A DNA stretch of 64,000 nt. Source: SMWN01 sp965261165. GTDB lineage: Bacteria; Pseudomonadota; Gammaproteobacteria; Eutrophobiales; Eutrophobiaceae. The notes under the pieces are model-generated. The model was not told where the DNA came from and searched no databases. It saw only the letters and a list, made by a program, of their open reading frames with translations. Where the stretch lies: the NCBI GenBank assembly GCA_965261165.1, contig OZ253445.1, positions 1,054,001-1,118,000 of the forward strand, written 5' to 3'. The position numbers and the translations under genes are program-made. Positions 1 to 8,529 of the stretch are shown here, piece after piece; position 1 is the first letter of the stretch, and every line of letters begins with the position of its first letter.

Positions 1-797
1 GCAGTGGTAACAGGGCTTGCTCCAGCTAAGCCTCTAGGTAGATTAGCCCAACCCTTTGGAAAAGTTCCTCCCGCAGCTGTAGCAGCAGCCTTCGCCCACT
101 TATCAAGAGGGTCATTTGCTCGTATACAATTAGCCAAACAATCAAGAAAACTTTGATCACAATCATCACACTCTTCTAATCCATAAGGATCAATGCTCAC
201 TATCGGATTTTGTTCTACATACCCATAGGTATTCATCCCACCAATAATACCAATCGGATCACTGGTAATATACCTGCCTAACTCAGGATCATAATATCTA
301 AAGTGGTTGTAATGCAGATTAGTCTCCGCATCATAGTATTGTCCAGGAAAGCGAAGGTTGACACTGACACTGCCTGATGCTGGGGTATTCCCAAACGCCT
401 CACCTTCCCAGCGCCAGATGACCTTACGTGTTGCATCGGTGGCGAGTCGGTTGGTCAGCAAATGGTCGGTGTGGAGGTAGATGATGCCTTCTGAGGGCAT
501 CCCTGCCTGTACAGGCATGCTGGCATCGATCTGTGCCACTGGATGCAGGCCTTGTTGCCAGATGTAATCTTTGATCAAGGCACCGGTCTCGGTGGTCTCG
601 GTGATGAGATAACCCCGTTGGTCATAGTGATAGATGGTAATACTGTCTATGCTGATGCCATCACCTTGATAGACAGTCTTTCTGGTTCTCTGTCCGCTAT
701 CGTTATAGAGATAACTCATCTTGCAGCGGGTGCCTTGGCTTTCGGTAAAGCTACCGTTGCTTATGTTGCTATTTAAAACCAAAGAATACTTTCCTAG
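1..797 (-). pseudogene. Rhs-family protein, C-terminal core fragment (5' truncated, runs off the window)
   Basis: The minus strand is open from about 797 to the window edge. It encodes YD-repeat sequence (YHYDQRGYLITE) followed by the Rhs-associated core: HTDHLLTNRLAT, WRWEGEAFG, then LRFPGQYYDAETNLHYN and RYYDPELGRYITSDPIGI, ending in DPYGL. After DPYGL the sequence changes to a Cys-rich tip of unknown type that continues past position 1. In Rhs proteins the core ends in this way and is followed by a variable, often toxic, C-terminal domain. Reading upstream, an in-frame stop sits at 798-800 with no start codon or further YD repeats, so only the last part of a much larger gene is present. 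It is either a pseudogene or an orphan Rhs tip. No immunity gene can be named because the downstream side is outside the window. Confidence 0.8.
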
Positions 798-828
798 TTA
801 TGTTTCCTAGTCATGTTTCCTAGTCATG
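790..828. repeat. 13-bp tandem repeat, three copies
   Basis: Three adjacent copies of a 13-base unit (tttcctagtcatg; the first copy has one change) lie exactly where the Rhs reading frame loses homology. Each unit contains a ctag. The position suggests a breakpoint scar, but its origin is unknown. Confidence 0.75.
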
Positions 829-1173
829 TTCTAAACTCCTTGTTTAATTAAATAATTCTGTCACCTTAGTTTACATTTCTTGTTATTTAAAGAGCCTGAC
901 CCTGAGGATAATTCTGCCACCTTATTATGTAACAAAATACTTCGCATAAAACATCCCATGGAAGACCCAAGCTAAAATCATTGTAGCAACGAATGCTTTA
1001 TTAATCATCCTGACCATTTTCTTTTGGTCCAGATATTTCTCTGATTTTTCTTTCTTCAAATTAATCGTGGTCTGTCCCTGATTGTTTATTGAGTTTTTCT
1101 CTTATTTGGATAACTTGATCTTCTTTGACACTGCTCCAAGATTTTTCATTATACTCTACGGCCTTTTCATATT
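829..1173. other. Intergenic stretch without a supported gene
   Basis: This AT-rich stretch lies between the Rhs fragment and the Sel1 remnant. The minus strand has a short open stretch (about 1079-932) that would encode a Lys-rich start and one hydrophobic segment (ATMILAWVFHGMFYA). It has no convincing start codon or ribosome binding site, so I do not call it a gene. Confidence 0.5.
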
Positions 1174-1400
1174 AGGGATTTGCAAACGCCCAGCTTATTC
1201 TCGGTCAGATGTATGAAAAATGGTAAAGGCGTTATTGAAAATAAATACGAGGCGTATATTTGGCTTTCCATTGCCAGAGCCAACGGCATTGAGCAGGCGG
1301 CTGGACTTTTTCGTAAAATCAACTGGCACGATTATCTATCGCCAGCGGAGATTGAAGCCGCCAAGCGCGAGGCGACCAAGTGGTTAAGAAGCTCTATGAG
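1174..1400 (+). pseudogene. Sel1-repeat protein, C-terminal remnant
   Basis: Bases 1174-1301 are identical to 61471-61598 in the 3' part of the large Sel1 gene. The segment begins in the middle of a Sel1 repeat (FANAQLILGQMYEK). It then carries an extra T that shifts the frame: MYEKW-stop instead of MYEKGKGV. Read in the shifted frame, the protein continues as ENKYEAYIWLSIARANGIEQAA and then LSPAEIEAAKREATKW, which is a normal Sel1-protein C-terminus. This copy therefore keeps an end that the 61-kb copy has lost after EQAA. There is no 5' portion, so it is a dead fragment. Confidence 0.8.
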
Positions 1401-1494
1401 CGGGCTCGTGGAGTGATTGGTGTTCGGAGCCAGGCAGACACCCGTTGCGATAGGTGAAGATCATTGAAATCATGGTTTTGAATGATGTGAAGGT
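1401..1494 (+). repeat. Copy of the sulfurtransferase 3' end fused to the tail of the 310-bp repeat
   Basis: Bases 1401-1479 match the last codons and stop region of the sulfurtransferase gene (58914-58990), apart from a 2-base insertion and one substitution. The segment 1474-1494 then matches 55588-55608, the outer end of the inverted repeat near 55 kb. The two pieces share the bases ggttttga at the join, which looks like a short-homology deletion. The join lies 30 bases from the accB stop codon. Confidence 0.75.
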
Positions 1495-1524
1495 CTGTAA
1501 CAGTACATCTGAGCTTTTAGGTCT

Positions 1525-2016
1525 TCATATAATAGGATTACTAATGGCAAATAATGCTTGTCCATATTCAATGGGCTCACCATTTTTGATGAAGGTTTTA
1601 CTGACTACGCCGCTGACATCTGCTTCGATTTGGTTCATGATTTTCATGGCCTCAATAATGCATAAGATATCACCCTTCTCCACTGTCTGACCTATCTTGA
1701 CAAAGGCAGAAGTATCTGGTGAGGGTGAGGTGTAAAATATACCCACCATCGGTGACTTAACGATATGTCCTTCATCCGCCGCAGGTAATGGCGTTTCTGC
1801 CACATTCTGCATAGGCGTAATATCTTCACTGTCCTGAGAAATCGCCTCAGGAATCATTGCAGGAGGCGCCTGTGGTGCTCGAACAGCTGATTGAGGCACA
1901 CTCGTCACATGATGACGAGTGATACGAACAGATTCTTCGCCTTCATGCACCTCAATTTCTGAAATTCCTGACTCTTGCAATAACTCGATAAGTTTTTTTA
2001 CTTTACGGATATCCAT
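1525..2016 (-). CDS. accB: Biotin carboxyl carrier protein of acetyl-CoA carboxylase
   Basis: AccB (163 aa) carries the biotin that is carboxylated by AccC and then donates the carboxyl group to acetyl-CoA, giving malonyl-CoA, the first step of fatty acid synthesis. The N-terminus (MDIRKVKKLIELLQESGI) is the conserved AccB start. A Pro/Ala-rich linker follows at about residues 38-80. The C-terminal biotinyl domain has the EAMKIMN motif with the biotin-accepting Lys125. Length is normal. In most gammaproteobacteria accC follows immediately in the same operon. Here the DNA downstream of accB is rearrangement debris and no accC is visible, so the operon appears split. Malonyl-CoA is also the extender unit of the Pfa synthase encoded about 10 kb away. 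Confidence 0.96.
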   Translation of the reverse strand: MDIRKVKKLIELLQESGISEIEVHEGEESVRITRHHVTSVPQSAVRAPQAPPAMIPEAISQDSEDITPMQNVAETPLPAADEGHIVKSPMVGIFYTSPSPDTSAFVKIGQTVEKGDILCIIEAMKIMNQIEADVSGVVSKTFIKNGEPIEYGQALFAISNPII

Positions 2017-2089
2017 TAATTCACCCTGAATTATGTCTTAATTTTTTATGTTCTGGATTTATTTTTGTGATTTCTTACCTGTTTTCCCT

Positions 2090-2557
2090 TTATAAAGCAT
2101 CATCCTCACGTTGTTCTGCCTCTTCAAGAAATTGCTTGGCTGCTCGTAATGCAACTTCATAGCCAAGCGTCCCCATACCGCTCACAACTGCCACTGCAAT
2201 ATCAGAGAGATAAGAATGTTTTCTGAATTCCTCACGCGCAAAAACATTAGATAGATGAACCTCAATGAATGGAATACTGACACTTAGAAAAGCATCACGT
2301 ATAGCAACACTGGTGTGCGTAAACGCACCAGGATTAATAATAATAAAATCAATTTTCTTAGTTTTAGCTGATTGGATTCGATCAATCAATTCATGCTCGG
2401 CGTTACTTTGAAAGCTTGCCAGTTCATGCCCCGCTGTATTAGCGAACAATTTAATCTGTGCATCAGTCTCTTTTAGCGTCGTTGTGCCGTAAACTTCAGG
2501 CTCACGCAAGCCCAGCATATTAAGATTCGGGCCATGAAGCACGAGTAGTTTAGCCAT
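2090..2557 (-). CDS. aroQ: 3-dehydroquinate dehydratase, type II
   Basis: This cytoplasmic shikimate-pathway enzyme (155 aa) dehydrates 3-dehydroquinate to 3-dehydroshikimate. The N-terminal LVLHGPNLNMLGLREPEVYG is the family signature, and Tyr23 is the catalytic tyrosine. IINPGAFTHTSVAIRDA and IEVHLSNVFAREEFR, which contains the catalytic His, are also present. Size is typical for the dodecameric type II family. It lies 73 bases upstream of accB on the same strand, the usual aroQ-accB order in gammaproteobacteria. Confidence 0.97.
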   Translation of the reverse strand: MAKLLVLHGPNLNMLGLREPEVYGTTTLKETDAQIKLFANTAGHELASFQSNAEHELIDRIQSAKTKKIDFIIINPGAFTHTSVAIRDAFLSVSIPFIEVHLSNVFAREEFRKHSYLSDIAVAVVSGMGTLGYEVALRAAKQFLEEAEQREDDAL

Positions 2558-2686
2558 TCTTTATCCCTAAGCCTATTTCTTGACTTTTCAATGCATTTTC
2601 CCGCATGTTAGCAGGAATTAATGACTATTTCGAGATATTTGATGAAATTAAAATATTTTCCGCTCGATCCTGATGCAACAATATTA

Positions 2687-3277
2687 TTATAGAAGCGAGA
2701 CAATTACTTGCTCTGCTTCTGATATCGATAACGGGCCTTTTTTTATAAAATTGATGCTGCCTCTTCGATCAAGGATTACTGTGTAGGGCAACCCTCCTGT
2801 ATCATTGCCAAATTTGCCAGCCAGTTTGATCACATCCTGTCCGCCAACCAGTAGTGGGTAATTAATTCCGAGTTTGCCTGAAAAATTTATGACCTCGTCT
2901 ACGCCTTCAAGCGCTACCCCCAAAAATTGTAAACCTTGATGACCATATTTGTCCTGCAAATTAATAAAGTGAGGGATTTCCTCCAAACAAGGCGGGCACC
3001 AAGTCGCCCAAAAATTAATCACTAGGACTTTACCTTGCCACTCAGAAGCCTCTCGCAAATGTCCCGATACATCCATCAGACTAAACGCAGGCAATGGCTT
3101 GCCCACTAAGTTTCCCGTATCTGCCGCCGAGTTTCCCACATCTTTTTGTAGCTCAAAAGGACGCTGTTCTTGTTGTGTATTTGGCTGTTTATTCGAATGA
3201 ATATGGCCTGAAAGAAAAATCCCGATAAAAAAACAACTCACAATGATCCCGACAGTAATCAAGTTTCTCTGTTTCAT
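2687..3277 (-). CDS. TlpA-like membrane-anchored thiol-disulfide oxidoreductase
   Basis: This 196-aa protein has one N-terminal hydrophobic anchor (about residues 7-24) and then a periplasmic thioredoxin fold of the TlpA/ResA type. The active site is WATWCPPC (Cys94, Cys97). The cis-Pro loop appears as GGLPYTVILD near residue 165. Such proteins keep periplasmic cysteines reduced, for example during cytochrome c maturation. Its start abuts the stop of dsbD with no gap, so the two are probably co-translated and DsbD is the likely electron donor. The natural substrate cannot be deduced from sequence. Confidence 0.88.
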   Translation of the reverse strand: MKQRNLITVGIIVSCFFIGIFLSGHIHSNKQPNTQQEQRPFELQKDVGNSAADTGNLVGKPLPAFSLMDVSGHLREASEWQGKVLVINFWATWCPPCLEEIPHFINLQDKYGHQGLQFLGVALEGVDEVINFSGKLGINYPLLVGGQDVIKLAGKFGNDTGGLPYTVILDRRGSINFIKKGPLSISEAEQVIVSLL

Positions 3278-5131
3278 TTATTTACCAAGCATTTCATTTA
3301 AATGTTGCAGAAAATCTTCCGTATTCATAAAGCCAACGACTCGACGTGATTTTTCCTCAATCCCTTCCTTATTGAAAAAAAGAATGGCTGGAGGTCCATA
3401 CAAACTGAATTTTTTAAGTAAGGCTTTATCAAACCTATCATTCTCTGTGACATCTGCCTGCAACAAAACAACATTGCTCAACACTCGATGAATTTTTGAA
3501 TCTGAAAAGGTCTGATGCTCCATTTCCTTGCAGGTGACGCACCAATCAGCGTAGAAATCCAGCATGACATACTTGCCCTCACTGGTGGCTGCATTCAAAG
3601 CAGACTGTAACCCGTCAATGTCTTTAATTGTCTGGAATGATAATGTACTGGACCTGGCCTCATTCACACCACCTGCGTCCAGCAACCCTTGTAAGGGCTT
3701 GAACATATTATTACCGCCACTGGCAGCGCCAATGATTAATAATATTCCATAAACAAGCATTGCCAGCCCCAGACCACGCCATAGCCCCTGCCATGGTGAT
3801 CGCCTTTCTAATCTATCCAGCGCCCCCATATAGATAGCGGTCACAATGAATAATATTGCCCACAAAGCCAAAGCTAACGAGCCTGGCAATACACGCTCCA
3901 TAAACCAGACGGCCACCCCTAACATCAACACGCCAAAAACATGCTTGATGGTTTCCATCCAAGCACCGGCTTTGGGCAATAATTTTCCTACCGATGCGCC
4001 AATCAGAAGTAAAGGTGCGCCCATACCCAAGCCCATAGCAAATAGCGCGGAGCCGCCAAGCACTGCATCGCCAGTTTGACTGATATAGAGTAATGTCCCG
4101 GCCAGCGGTGGTGCAACACATGGTCCGACAATAATGGCAGACAAGATACCCATCACTGCAACACTGCGCAATGTGCCTCCTTGCTTATCACTTGAGCCTG
4201 AAAGCTTGTTTTGCCAACTGACCGGTAATTGCAATTCATAAAAACCAAACATAGATAGGGCGAGCAAAACAAACACTGCACTGAATGCAGTAATAGCCCA
4301 GATATTTTGTGAAGCAGCCTGTAGGTTCAATTCGAATGATCCGGCAACAACGCCCAGAACAGCGTAGGTTAGTGCTATGGCAATCACATAGGTTAGCGAC
4401 ATATAAAACGAACGCAGAGTAGTCATGCTACTGCCCTGGCCAACAATAATCCCTGACAAAATTGGAATCATCGGAAACACACAGGGCGTCAATGCCAGCA
4501 ATAAGCCAAAGCCAAAGAAGATAATGATATTTTGCAGAAAACTATCGGCTGACAAATTTTCGGTAATTGCATCTTGTTTAGAAAGTTGTTTTGTCCCTGA
4601 TTCTAATATACTAGCCTCATCAATCACACTCGCGATCAAATTGATTGGCAATGTCTTGCTTATCGGCGGATAACAAAGCGCATCTTCTTTGCATCCCTGA
4701 TAATTAACGAGCAACTTTACAGCAGGTGCAGTAACGTCTTTTCTTTGGATTGTTAACTGCGCGTCAACATCATGATAATTTATCCAGACACTTCCAAAAT
4801 TAGGGTCGTTCTTCAGCTTGCCTTCGGGTAATTTGACGTCGCTGATGGCGAGGCTATCTTCTTGCAGCTCAAATTCGAACTTATCCTTATACAGATAATA
4901 GCCTTCCGCAATCTGCCAATGCACATTAATCACATTCTCTGACACCGCTTCAGCAGACACAATAAAGGCATTTTCAGGGTCCAGGAACTCGGGCTGTTCG
5001 GCGCTGGTAAGCGTGCCAAATATATTGTCAATCCCTTTGGAAAAAGAATTTGCTGATGCGATATTAATAACAGTTGCGGAGATAGCTACTGCTAGGACGA
5101 GTGACAACAAACGAAATGCTGCTATATTCAT
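3278..5131 (-). CDS. dsbD: Thiol:disulfide interchange protein DsbD
   Basis: DsbD (617 aa) moves electrons from cytoplasmic thioredoxin across the inner membrane to periplasmic Dsb and TlpA-like proteins. The three expected parts are visible. A signal peptide and an N-terminal periplasmic domain containing the NYQGCKEDALCYPP cysteines come first. A membrane core follows, beginning IIFFGFGLLLALTPCVFPMI with the essential cysteine and a second one in IVGPCVAPP. The C-terminal thioredoxin domain carries DFYADWCVTCKEME. It sits between cutA and the TlpA-like gene with no spacing, which indicates one transcript. Confidence 0.96.
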   Translation of the reverse strand: MNIAAFRLLSLVLAVAISATVINIASANSFSKGIDNIFGTLTSAEQPEFLDPENAFIVSAEAVSENVINVHWQIAEGYYLYKDKFEFELQEDSLAISDVKLPEGKLKNDPNFGSVWINYHDVDAQLTIQRKDVTAPAVKLLVNYQGCKEDALCYPPISKTLPINLIASVIDEASILESGTKQLSKQDAITENLSADSFLQNIIIFFGFGLLLALTPCVFPMIPILSGIIVGQGSSMTTLRSFYMSLTYVIAIALTYAVLGVVAGSFELNLQAASQNIWAITAFSAVFVLLALSMFGFYELQLPVSWQNKLSGSSDKQGGTLRSVAVMGILSAIIVGPCVAPPLAGTLLYISQTGDAVLGGSALFAMGLGMGAPLLLIGASVGKLLPKAGAWMETIKHVFGVLMLGVAVWFMERVLPGSLALALWAILFIVTAIYMGALDRLERRSPWQGLWRGLGLAMLVYGILLIIGAASGGNNMFKPLQGLLDAGGVNEARSSTLSFQTIKDIDGLQSALNAATSEGKYVMLDFYADWCVTCKEMEHQTFSDSKIHRVLSNVVLLQADVTENDRFDKALLKKFSLYGPPAILFFNKEGIEEKSRRVVGFMNTEDFLQHLNEMLGK

Positions 5132-5458
5132 TTATTTTGTACTGTCTTCAATCCAACGGAGATATTCCTTAAGGCCATCCTTAATGGAGACTGCAATAAT
5201 TTCTGGAAGTTCGTGAGGGTGTAATGACTTTATTCTCTTCTGAATCGCAGGAAGATGCTCGGATGTAGTTTTAATCAAGAGCAATAACTCACTGTCCGAC
5301 TCTACTTTGTGATTCCATTTAAAATATGAGGTCAGACCGGGGATAATATTAACGCAGGCAGCGACATTATCCGCAACCAGGCCTCGCGCGAGCTGTTTTG
5401 CCGTAATCGAGTCTGGGCAGGTGGTTAAAACCAGTAAATATTCTACTTTCTTAGTCAA
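5132..5458 (-). CDS. cutA: Divalent-cation tolerance protein CutA
   Basis: CutA1-family protein of 108 aa, a small trimeric protein linked to copper and other divalent-metal tolerance; its exact biochemical role is not settled. Family features are the N-terminal LLVLTTCPD, the stretch ACVNIIPGLTSYFKWN and the C-terminal LHPHELPEIIAVSI. It directly precedes dsbD on the same strand, and the cutA-dsbD pair also occurs in enterobacteria. Confidence 0.94.
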   Translation of the reverse strand: MTKKVEYLLVLTTCPDSITAKQLARGLVADNVAACVNIIPGLTSYFKWNHKVESDSELLLLIKTTSEHLPAIQKRIKSLHPHELPEIIAVSIKDGLKEYLRWIEDSTK

Positions 5459-5573
5459 AAATAATCCTAACTATTTCTCAATAATGACTTGAATTTCCCC
5501 ATTCTGCCAACACATTGGTTATTTAGCCAATAAAAATTTCAGGTAACAACTGCAACCAAAGGTAGGCTCCATC

Positions 5574-6005
5574 TTGTTTAATCTATCCATTCTGTTGTTC
5601 ATTTTTACACCACTGATTGAGATTTACTTGCTGATTCAGATCGGCAGTGAGATAGGGGCTTTACTCACAATTGCATTGATTCTGTTCACTGCCGGTCTGG
5701 GTGTGACTCTACTACGGATACAGGGACTCATCACTCTGACAAAAATCAGACAAAGTCTGGAGCAAGGTGAATTACCCGCAGAGGCAGTGCTGGAAGGCCT
5801 TATGTTACTCATTGCCGGCGCCCTTTTATTAACCCCAGGCTTCTTCACAGATACCATTGGTTTCATCTGTTTAATACCTTCAATTCGCAGCAAAATAGCC
5901 AATTCCATCCTCAAAAGAGCCATTGTTACGCAACACAATAAGAGAGCTCAGAGACGGGGACATGGCGAACAAGTCACCTTGGAAGGCAAATACTGGGAAC
6001 ATTAA
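5574..6005 (+). CDS. fxsA: FxsA family membrane protein
   Basis: FxsA-family inner-membrane protein (143 aa) with several hydrophobic segments, including LSILLFIFTPLIEIYLLIQI at the N-terminus and LEGLMLLIAGALLLTPGFFT in the middle. The LLTPGFFTD motif is typical of the family. In E. coli FxsA is known for suppressing exclusion of phage T7 by the F plasmid; its normal role is unclear. No ATG fits the N-terminus, so the start is taken as the TTG at 5574. fxsA usually lies close to groES; here 2.6 kb of insertion-sequence debris separates them. Confidence 0.88.
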   Translation: MFNLSILLFIFTPLIEIYLLIQIGSEIGALLTIALILFTAGLGVTLLRIQGLITLTKIRQSLEQGELPAEAVLEGLMLLIAGALLLTPGFFTDTIGFICLIPSIRSKIANSILKRAIVTQHNKRAQRRGHGEQVTLEGKYWEH

Positions 6006-6023
6006 TAAATAGCCCCGAAATTA

Positions 6024-6067
6024 ATGGGCTTGTCGGTTAAATTGAAAAATTATGTCAAAATTCACAT
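6024..6067 (+). repeat. Inverted repeat, left copy (partner at 8488-8529)
   Basis: This 44-base segment, starting atgggcttgtcggtta and ending gtcaaaattcacat, recurs in inverted orientation at 8488-8529 with a few changes. The two copies bracket the whole insertion-sequence debris field between fxsA and groES. Confidence 0.75.
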
Positions 6068-6210
6068 TGATATTCGATTACATTGAGCTATTTTATAATC
6101 GGCAACGTAAGCATTCTACGATTGGCTATCTGTCACCGATAGCATTTGAAGATAATGAGTATTGCTTAACTGAGTGTGCGTTTTATTGGGGTAAGATCAA
6201 AGTTAATTGA
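6052..6210 (+). pseudogene. IS3-family transposase, C-terminal remnant
   Basis: The open stretch encodes FDYIELFYNRQRKHST followed by IGYLSPIAFE. This is the standard C-terminal end of IS3-family DDE transposases, whose catalytic Glu region reads E-x-FYN-x-RRH-x-x-LG-x-x-SP. Everything upstream of this end is missing and the inverted repeat overlaps its start. It is a dead insertion-sequence fragment. Confidence 0.85.
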
Positions 6211-6362
6211 CGACTCACAAGCACATGAGTTATTGGCACAGTTTGATAACTGACAGCGCTAACAAAAAAATGCACTCGGAAAAAATAAAGCTACAGTCGT
6301 TCCCCCTTCCGCTTTGTTTTCCCAATGATTTTGGCCGTTAGCCATCAAATCTGAGGGGGCGC

Positions 6363-6959
6363 ATGAGGTTTCAAGGCAAAATTATAAAGTGGAATGATGA
6401 TAAAGGATTTGGCTTTGTTGAGCCCAATGGTGGTGGAGATCGCGCTTTTGTTCATATTAAAGCTTTTAATCCTCGCTCTCGTAGACCTGTTAATGGTGAA
6501 GTCATTACCTATGAATCAGTTCGTGAAAATAATAATCGTTATAAAGCTGAAAATATTAAATTCGCTCGTGACGCGAAAGCATCAAATAATCGAAGTAAAC
6601 CCAAAAACGAAAGTTTCTTTGGCGTATTTACAATGTTTTTTTGCATTGGACTATTGGTGTCAGTATTTGTTGGAAAGTTACCTGTAATTATTGTCGGTTT
6701 ATATATTGTAATGAGTTTAATTGCATTCATCGTTTACGCAGTGGATAAATCAGCTGCTCAGAATGGTCGCTGGAGAACGGAAGAAAGCATATTACATCTA
6801 ATTTCTATAATTGGTGGCTGGCCAGGCGCTTATTTCGCTCAAGCTAAATTGCGCCATAAATCGAGTAAAGAAGAATTTAAAAGTGTTTATCGGGTAACTG
6901 TCTTTTTGAATTTAGGTGGCTTGTTTTTATTTTGGCTATGGCTAAGGTCATCCCGATGA
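6363..6959 (+). CDS. Cold-shock domain / DUF1294 membrane protein
   Basis: Two-part protein of 198 aa. Residues 1-70 form a cold-shock (CSD) nucleic-acid-binding domain with GKIIKWNDDKGFGFVEPNGG and AFVHIKAF, which supply the RNP-like aromatic motifs. Residues about 85-198 form a DUF1294 membrane module with hydrophobic segments VFTMFFCIGLLVSVFVG and LPVIIVGLYIVMSLIAFIVY and the conserved DKSAAQNGRWRTEE. The family is widespread in proteobacteria; no precise role is established. It has its own spacing on both sides, and its last 12 bases overlap the end of the IS1380 remnant on the other strand. It looks intact, unlike everything around it. Confidence 0.9.
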   Translation: MRFQGKIIKWNDDKGFGFVEPNGGGDRAFVHIKAFNPRSRRPVNGEVITYESVRENNNRYKAENIKFARDAKASNNRSKPKNESFFGVFTMFFCIGLLVSVFVGKLPVIIVGLYIVMSLIAFIVYAVDKSAAQNGRWRTEESILHLISIIGGWPGAYFAQAKLRHKSSKEEFKSVYRVTVFLNLGGLFLFWLWLRSSR

Positions 6960-7955
6960 GTGACCGATGGGTGGCCGATGAGTGGCAATCGCACGATCAA
7001 TATAAGCACTCGAGTTTATTTCTTCTGAGCTTGTTCCCTCTGCGCTATCTTGTGAACTGTCTTCTGAATTACCTGATGAATCTAAACCCAGACTTGCTTG
7101 ACCGGTAACGGCTGTTCTCTGAATGATCAAGGTGAAGGCTTTTGCATACTCACCGATACAGAAGCTGCTGCGGTAGGTATCCTGGTCGCTTATCGCCGCG
7201 TCTTGTTTATCTAGCAAGAGTTTATCCAGCAAGGGCTGCCAGTTAGAAGCGCTTGCCGCGGCTATCTGTGCGCACATCGCGGCACTGGTCTTGGCACGAA
7301 TGGCATGCTCGATCCCTTGCTCATGACAATATTCAATGATTCTTGTTTGCTAGCCAGCGGCATCAATACGCAGCGCCTTCACGGTACAGTCTTTCGGGAG
7401 AGATTGTTGGCATTGCTGGATAAACGCCTTATTACCTTGCGTTGGCGACACATTGCCGTGACGGAAATCCACCGCCACGATCTGCCCGACCATCGGCATA
7501 CAGCCCTTGTTCTTGTTGTAGGTCCATTGTGCATCCGCTTTGTGGGCAACAATTTCAGTGGCATCAAGGTCCAGCGTTACTTTCTTACAACGATGCAAGG
7601 CTGACTGCAATACGGCTTTATTGATCTCTATCCAAGCAGCCTGGATTTGCGGCTGGCTTGCAACCCGCCTGAGCCAATCTCCAAGCGTGGTCGCTTGAGG
7701 AAGTTTCTTGAGATCTAACACAGTGCACAGTACCGCATCATCCTCAAGGTGGCGAACCTCATCCAGATAAAAACTGCCTTCATGCTGCATCAGGATGAGG
7801 GTCTTGATGAATTCCCCTTGATAAATTCAGAGGGCTTATACCCCACGATTACTTTTAAGCTGGGGGAAGTGCTTATCGATTCGCTCAGACAGGTTCATGT
7901 AGTCTATTAGGGGAATCCATTAATTGAGCAATGACCAATAAACCAGCACGAGAGG
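6948..7955 (-). pseudogene. IS1380-family transposase, inactivated
   Basis: The minus strand encodes an IS1380-type DDE transposase in two open pieces. The first (7790-7350) includes LPQATTLGDWLRRV and VTLDLDATEI, the catalytic Asp region. It stops at an in-frame TAG just after RIDAAG, where the family continues with a tyrosine. The second (7346-6948) continues in the same frame with TRIIEYCHEQGIEHAIRAKT and runs to the natural end. Upstream, near 7815-7830, a short duplicated segment (gaattyatcaag twice) breaks the frame after GYKPSEFIK. Earlier N-terminal pieces such as LSERIDKHFP are still readable. It has at least two lesions, so it is not functional unless supplied in trans. Confidence 0.85.
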
Positions 7956-8145
7956 TGAGTCAATCGTTGGTGGTATCGAGTTTGTAAGATACCCTAGTCA
8001 TAAGCCTTGAGCCGTGCAGCCATTGGGTGATGGTGGGTGATGGCGCTAACCCCTGTTGCCTAACCCCTTGTTGTTAACTAGCATACAGCCAAGGCTGTCA
8101 TGATGCCACGATCAAGCCAGCCAATATGCAAGGCAAAGAGACTAA

Positions 8146-8300
8146 ATTAAAGAGCGTTGGCTTGCAGCCATGCGTTCACCTTATGAGCGTGTCTTTGCTC
8201 ACCGTAACCGGCGGGTTGGTTATCGTGGTTTGCAGAAGGTGCAATCTCAGTAGGCATCCGTGTACTGACTTTCAACCGCAAAAGAGTGATGACGCTGGGG
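8146..8300 (+). pseudogene. IS5-family transposase, C-terminal remnant
   Basis: The plus strand at 8155-8250 reads RWLAAMRSPYERVFAHRNRR followed by VGYRGLQKVQ. It then stops and continues in another frame as LTFNRKRVMTLG. Together these are the usual C-terminal end of IS5-like transposases (R-x-P-x-E-x-VF ... YRG-x-x-K-x-Q ... FNLKR). It is frameshifted and lacks the rest of the element. The stretch from about 7960 to 8145 shows no other recognisable coding sequence. Confidence 0.7.
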
Positions 8301-8487
8301 TTTGAAGACATAGATAGATTGGGTTTTGAAGACATCAATTCAATACCTGCCCAAGGTAAATACCAAGGCAAATACTAGGGTAAATCCGCCTTCCATTTAC
8401 CTAAAGGGCAGACCTAAGGCACTCATAGCCTAAAATAGCCTATTAGGTCTTAAATAAAGCGGCCTATTGTCGTTTATTTGAACAAAT

Positions 8488-8529
8488 ATGTGAATTTTGA
8501 CATTGTTTTTCGATTAACCGACAAGCCCA
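8488..8529 (-). repeat. Inverted repeat, right copy (partner at 6024-6067)
   Basis: Reverse-complement match to 6024-6067 with short differences in the middle. It joins directly onto the insertion-sequence end at 8528-8609. Confidence 0.75.

Noticed and set aside
932..1079. Short minus-strand hydrophobic peptide
   Set aside because: No start codon or ribosome site could be supported. It may be a remnant of a membrane protein.
3813..4121. Overlapping minus-strand frame inside dsbD
   Set aside because: dsbD is complete and well conserved in the other frame.
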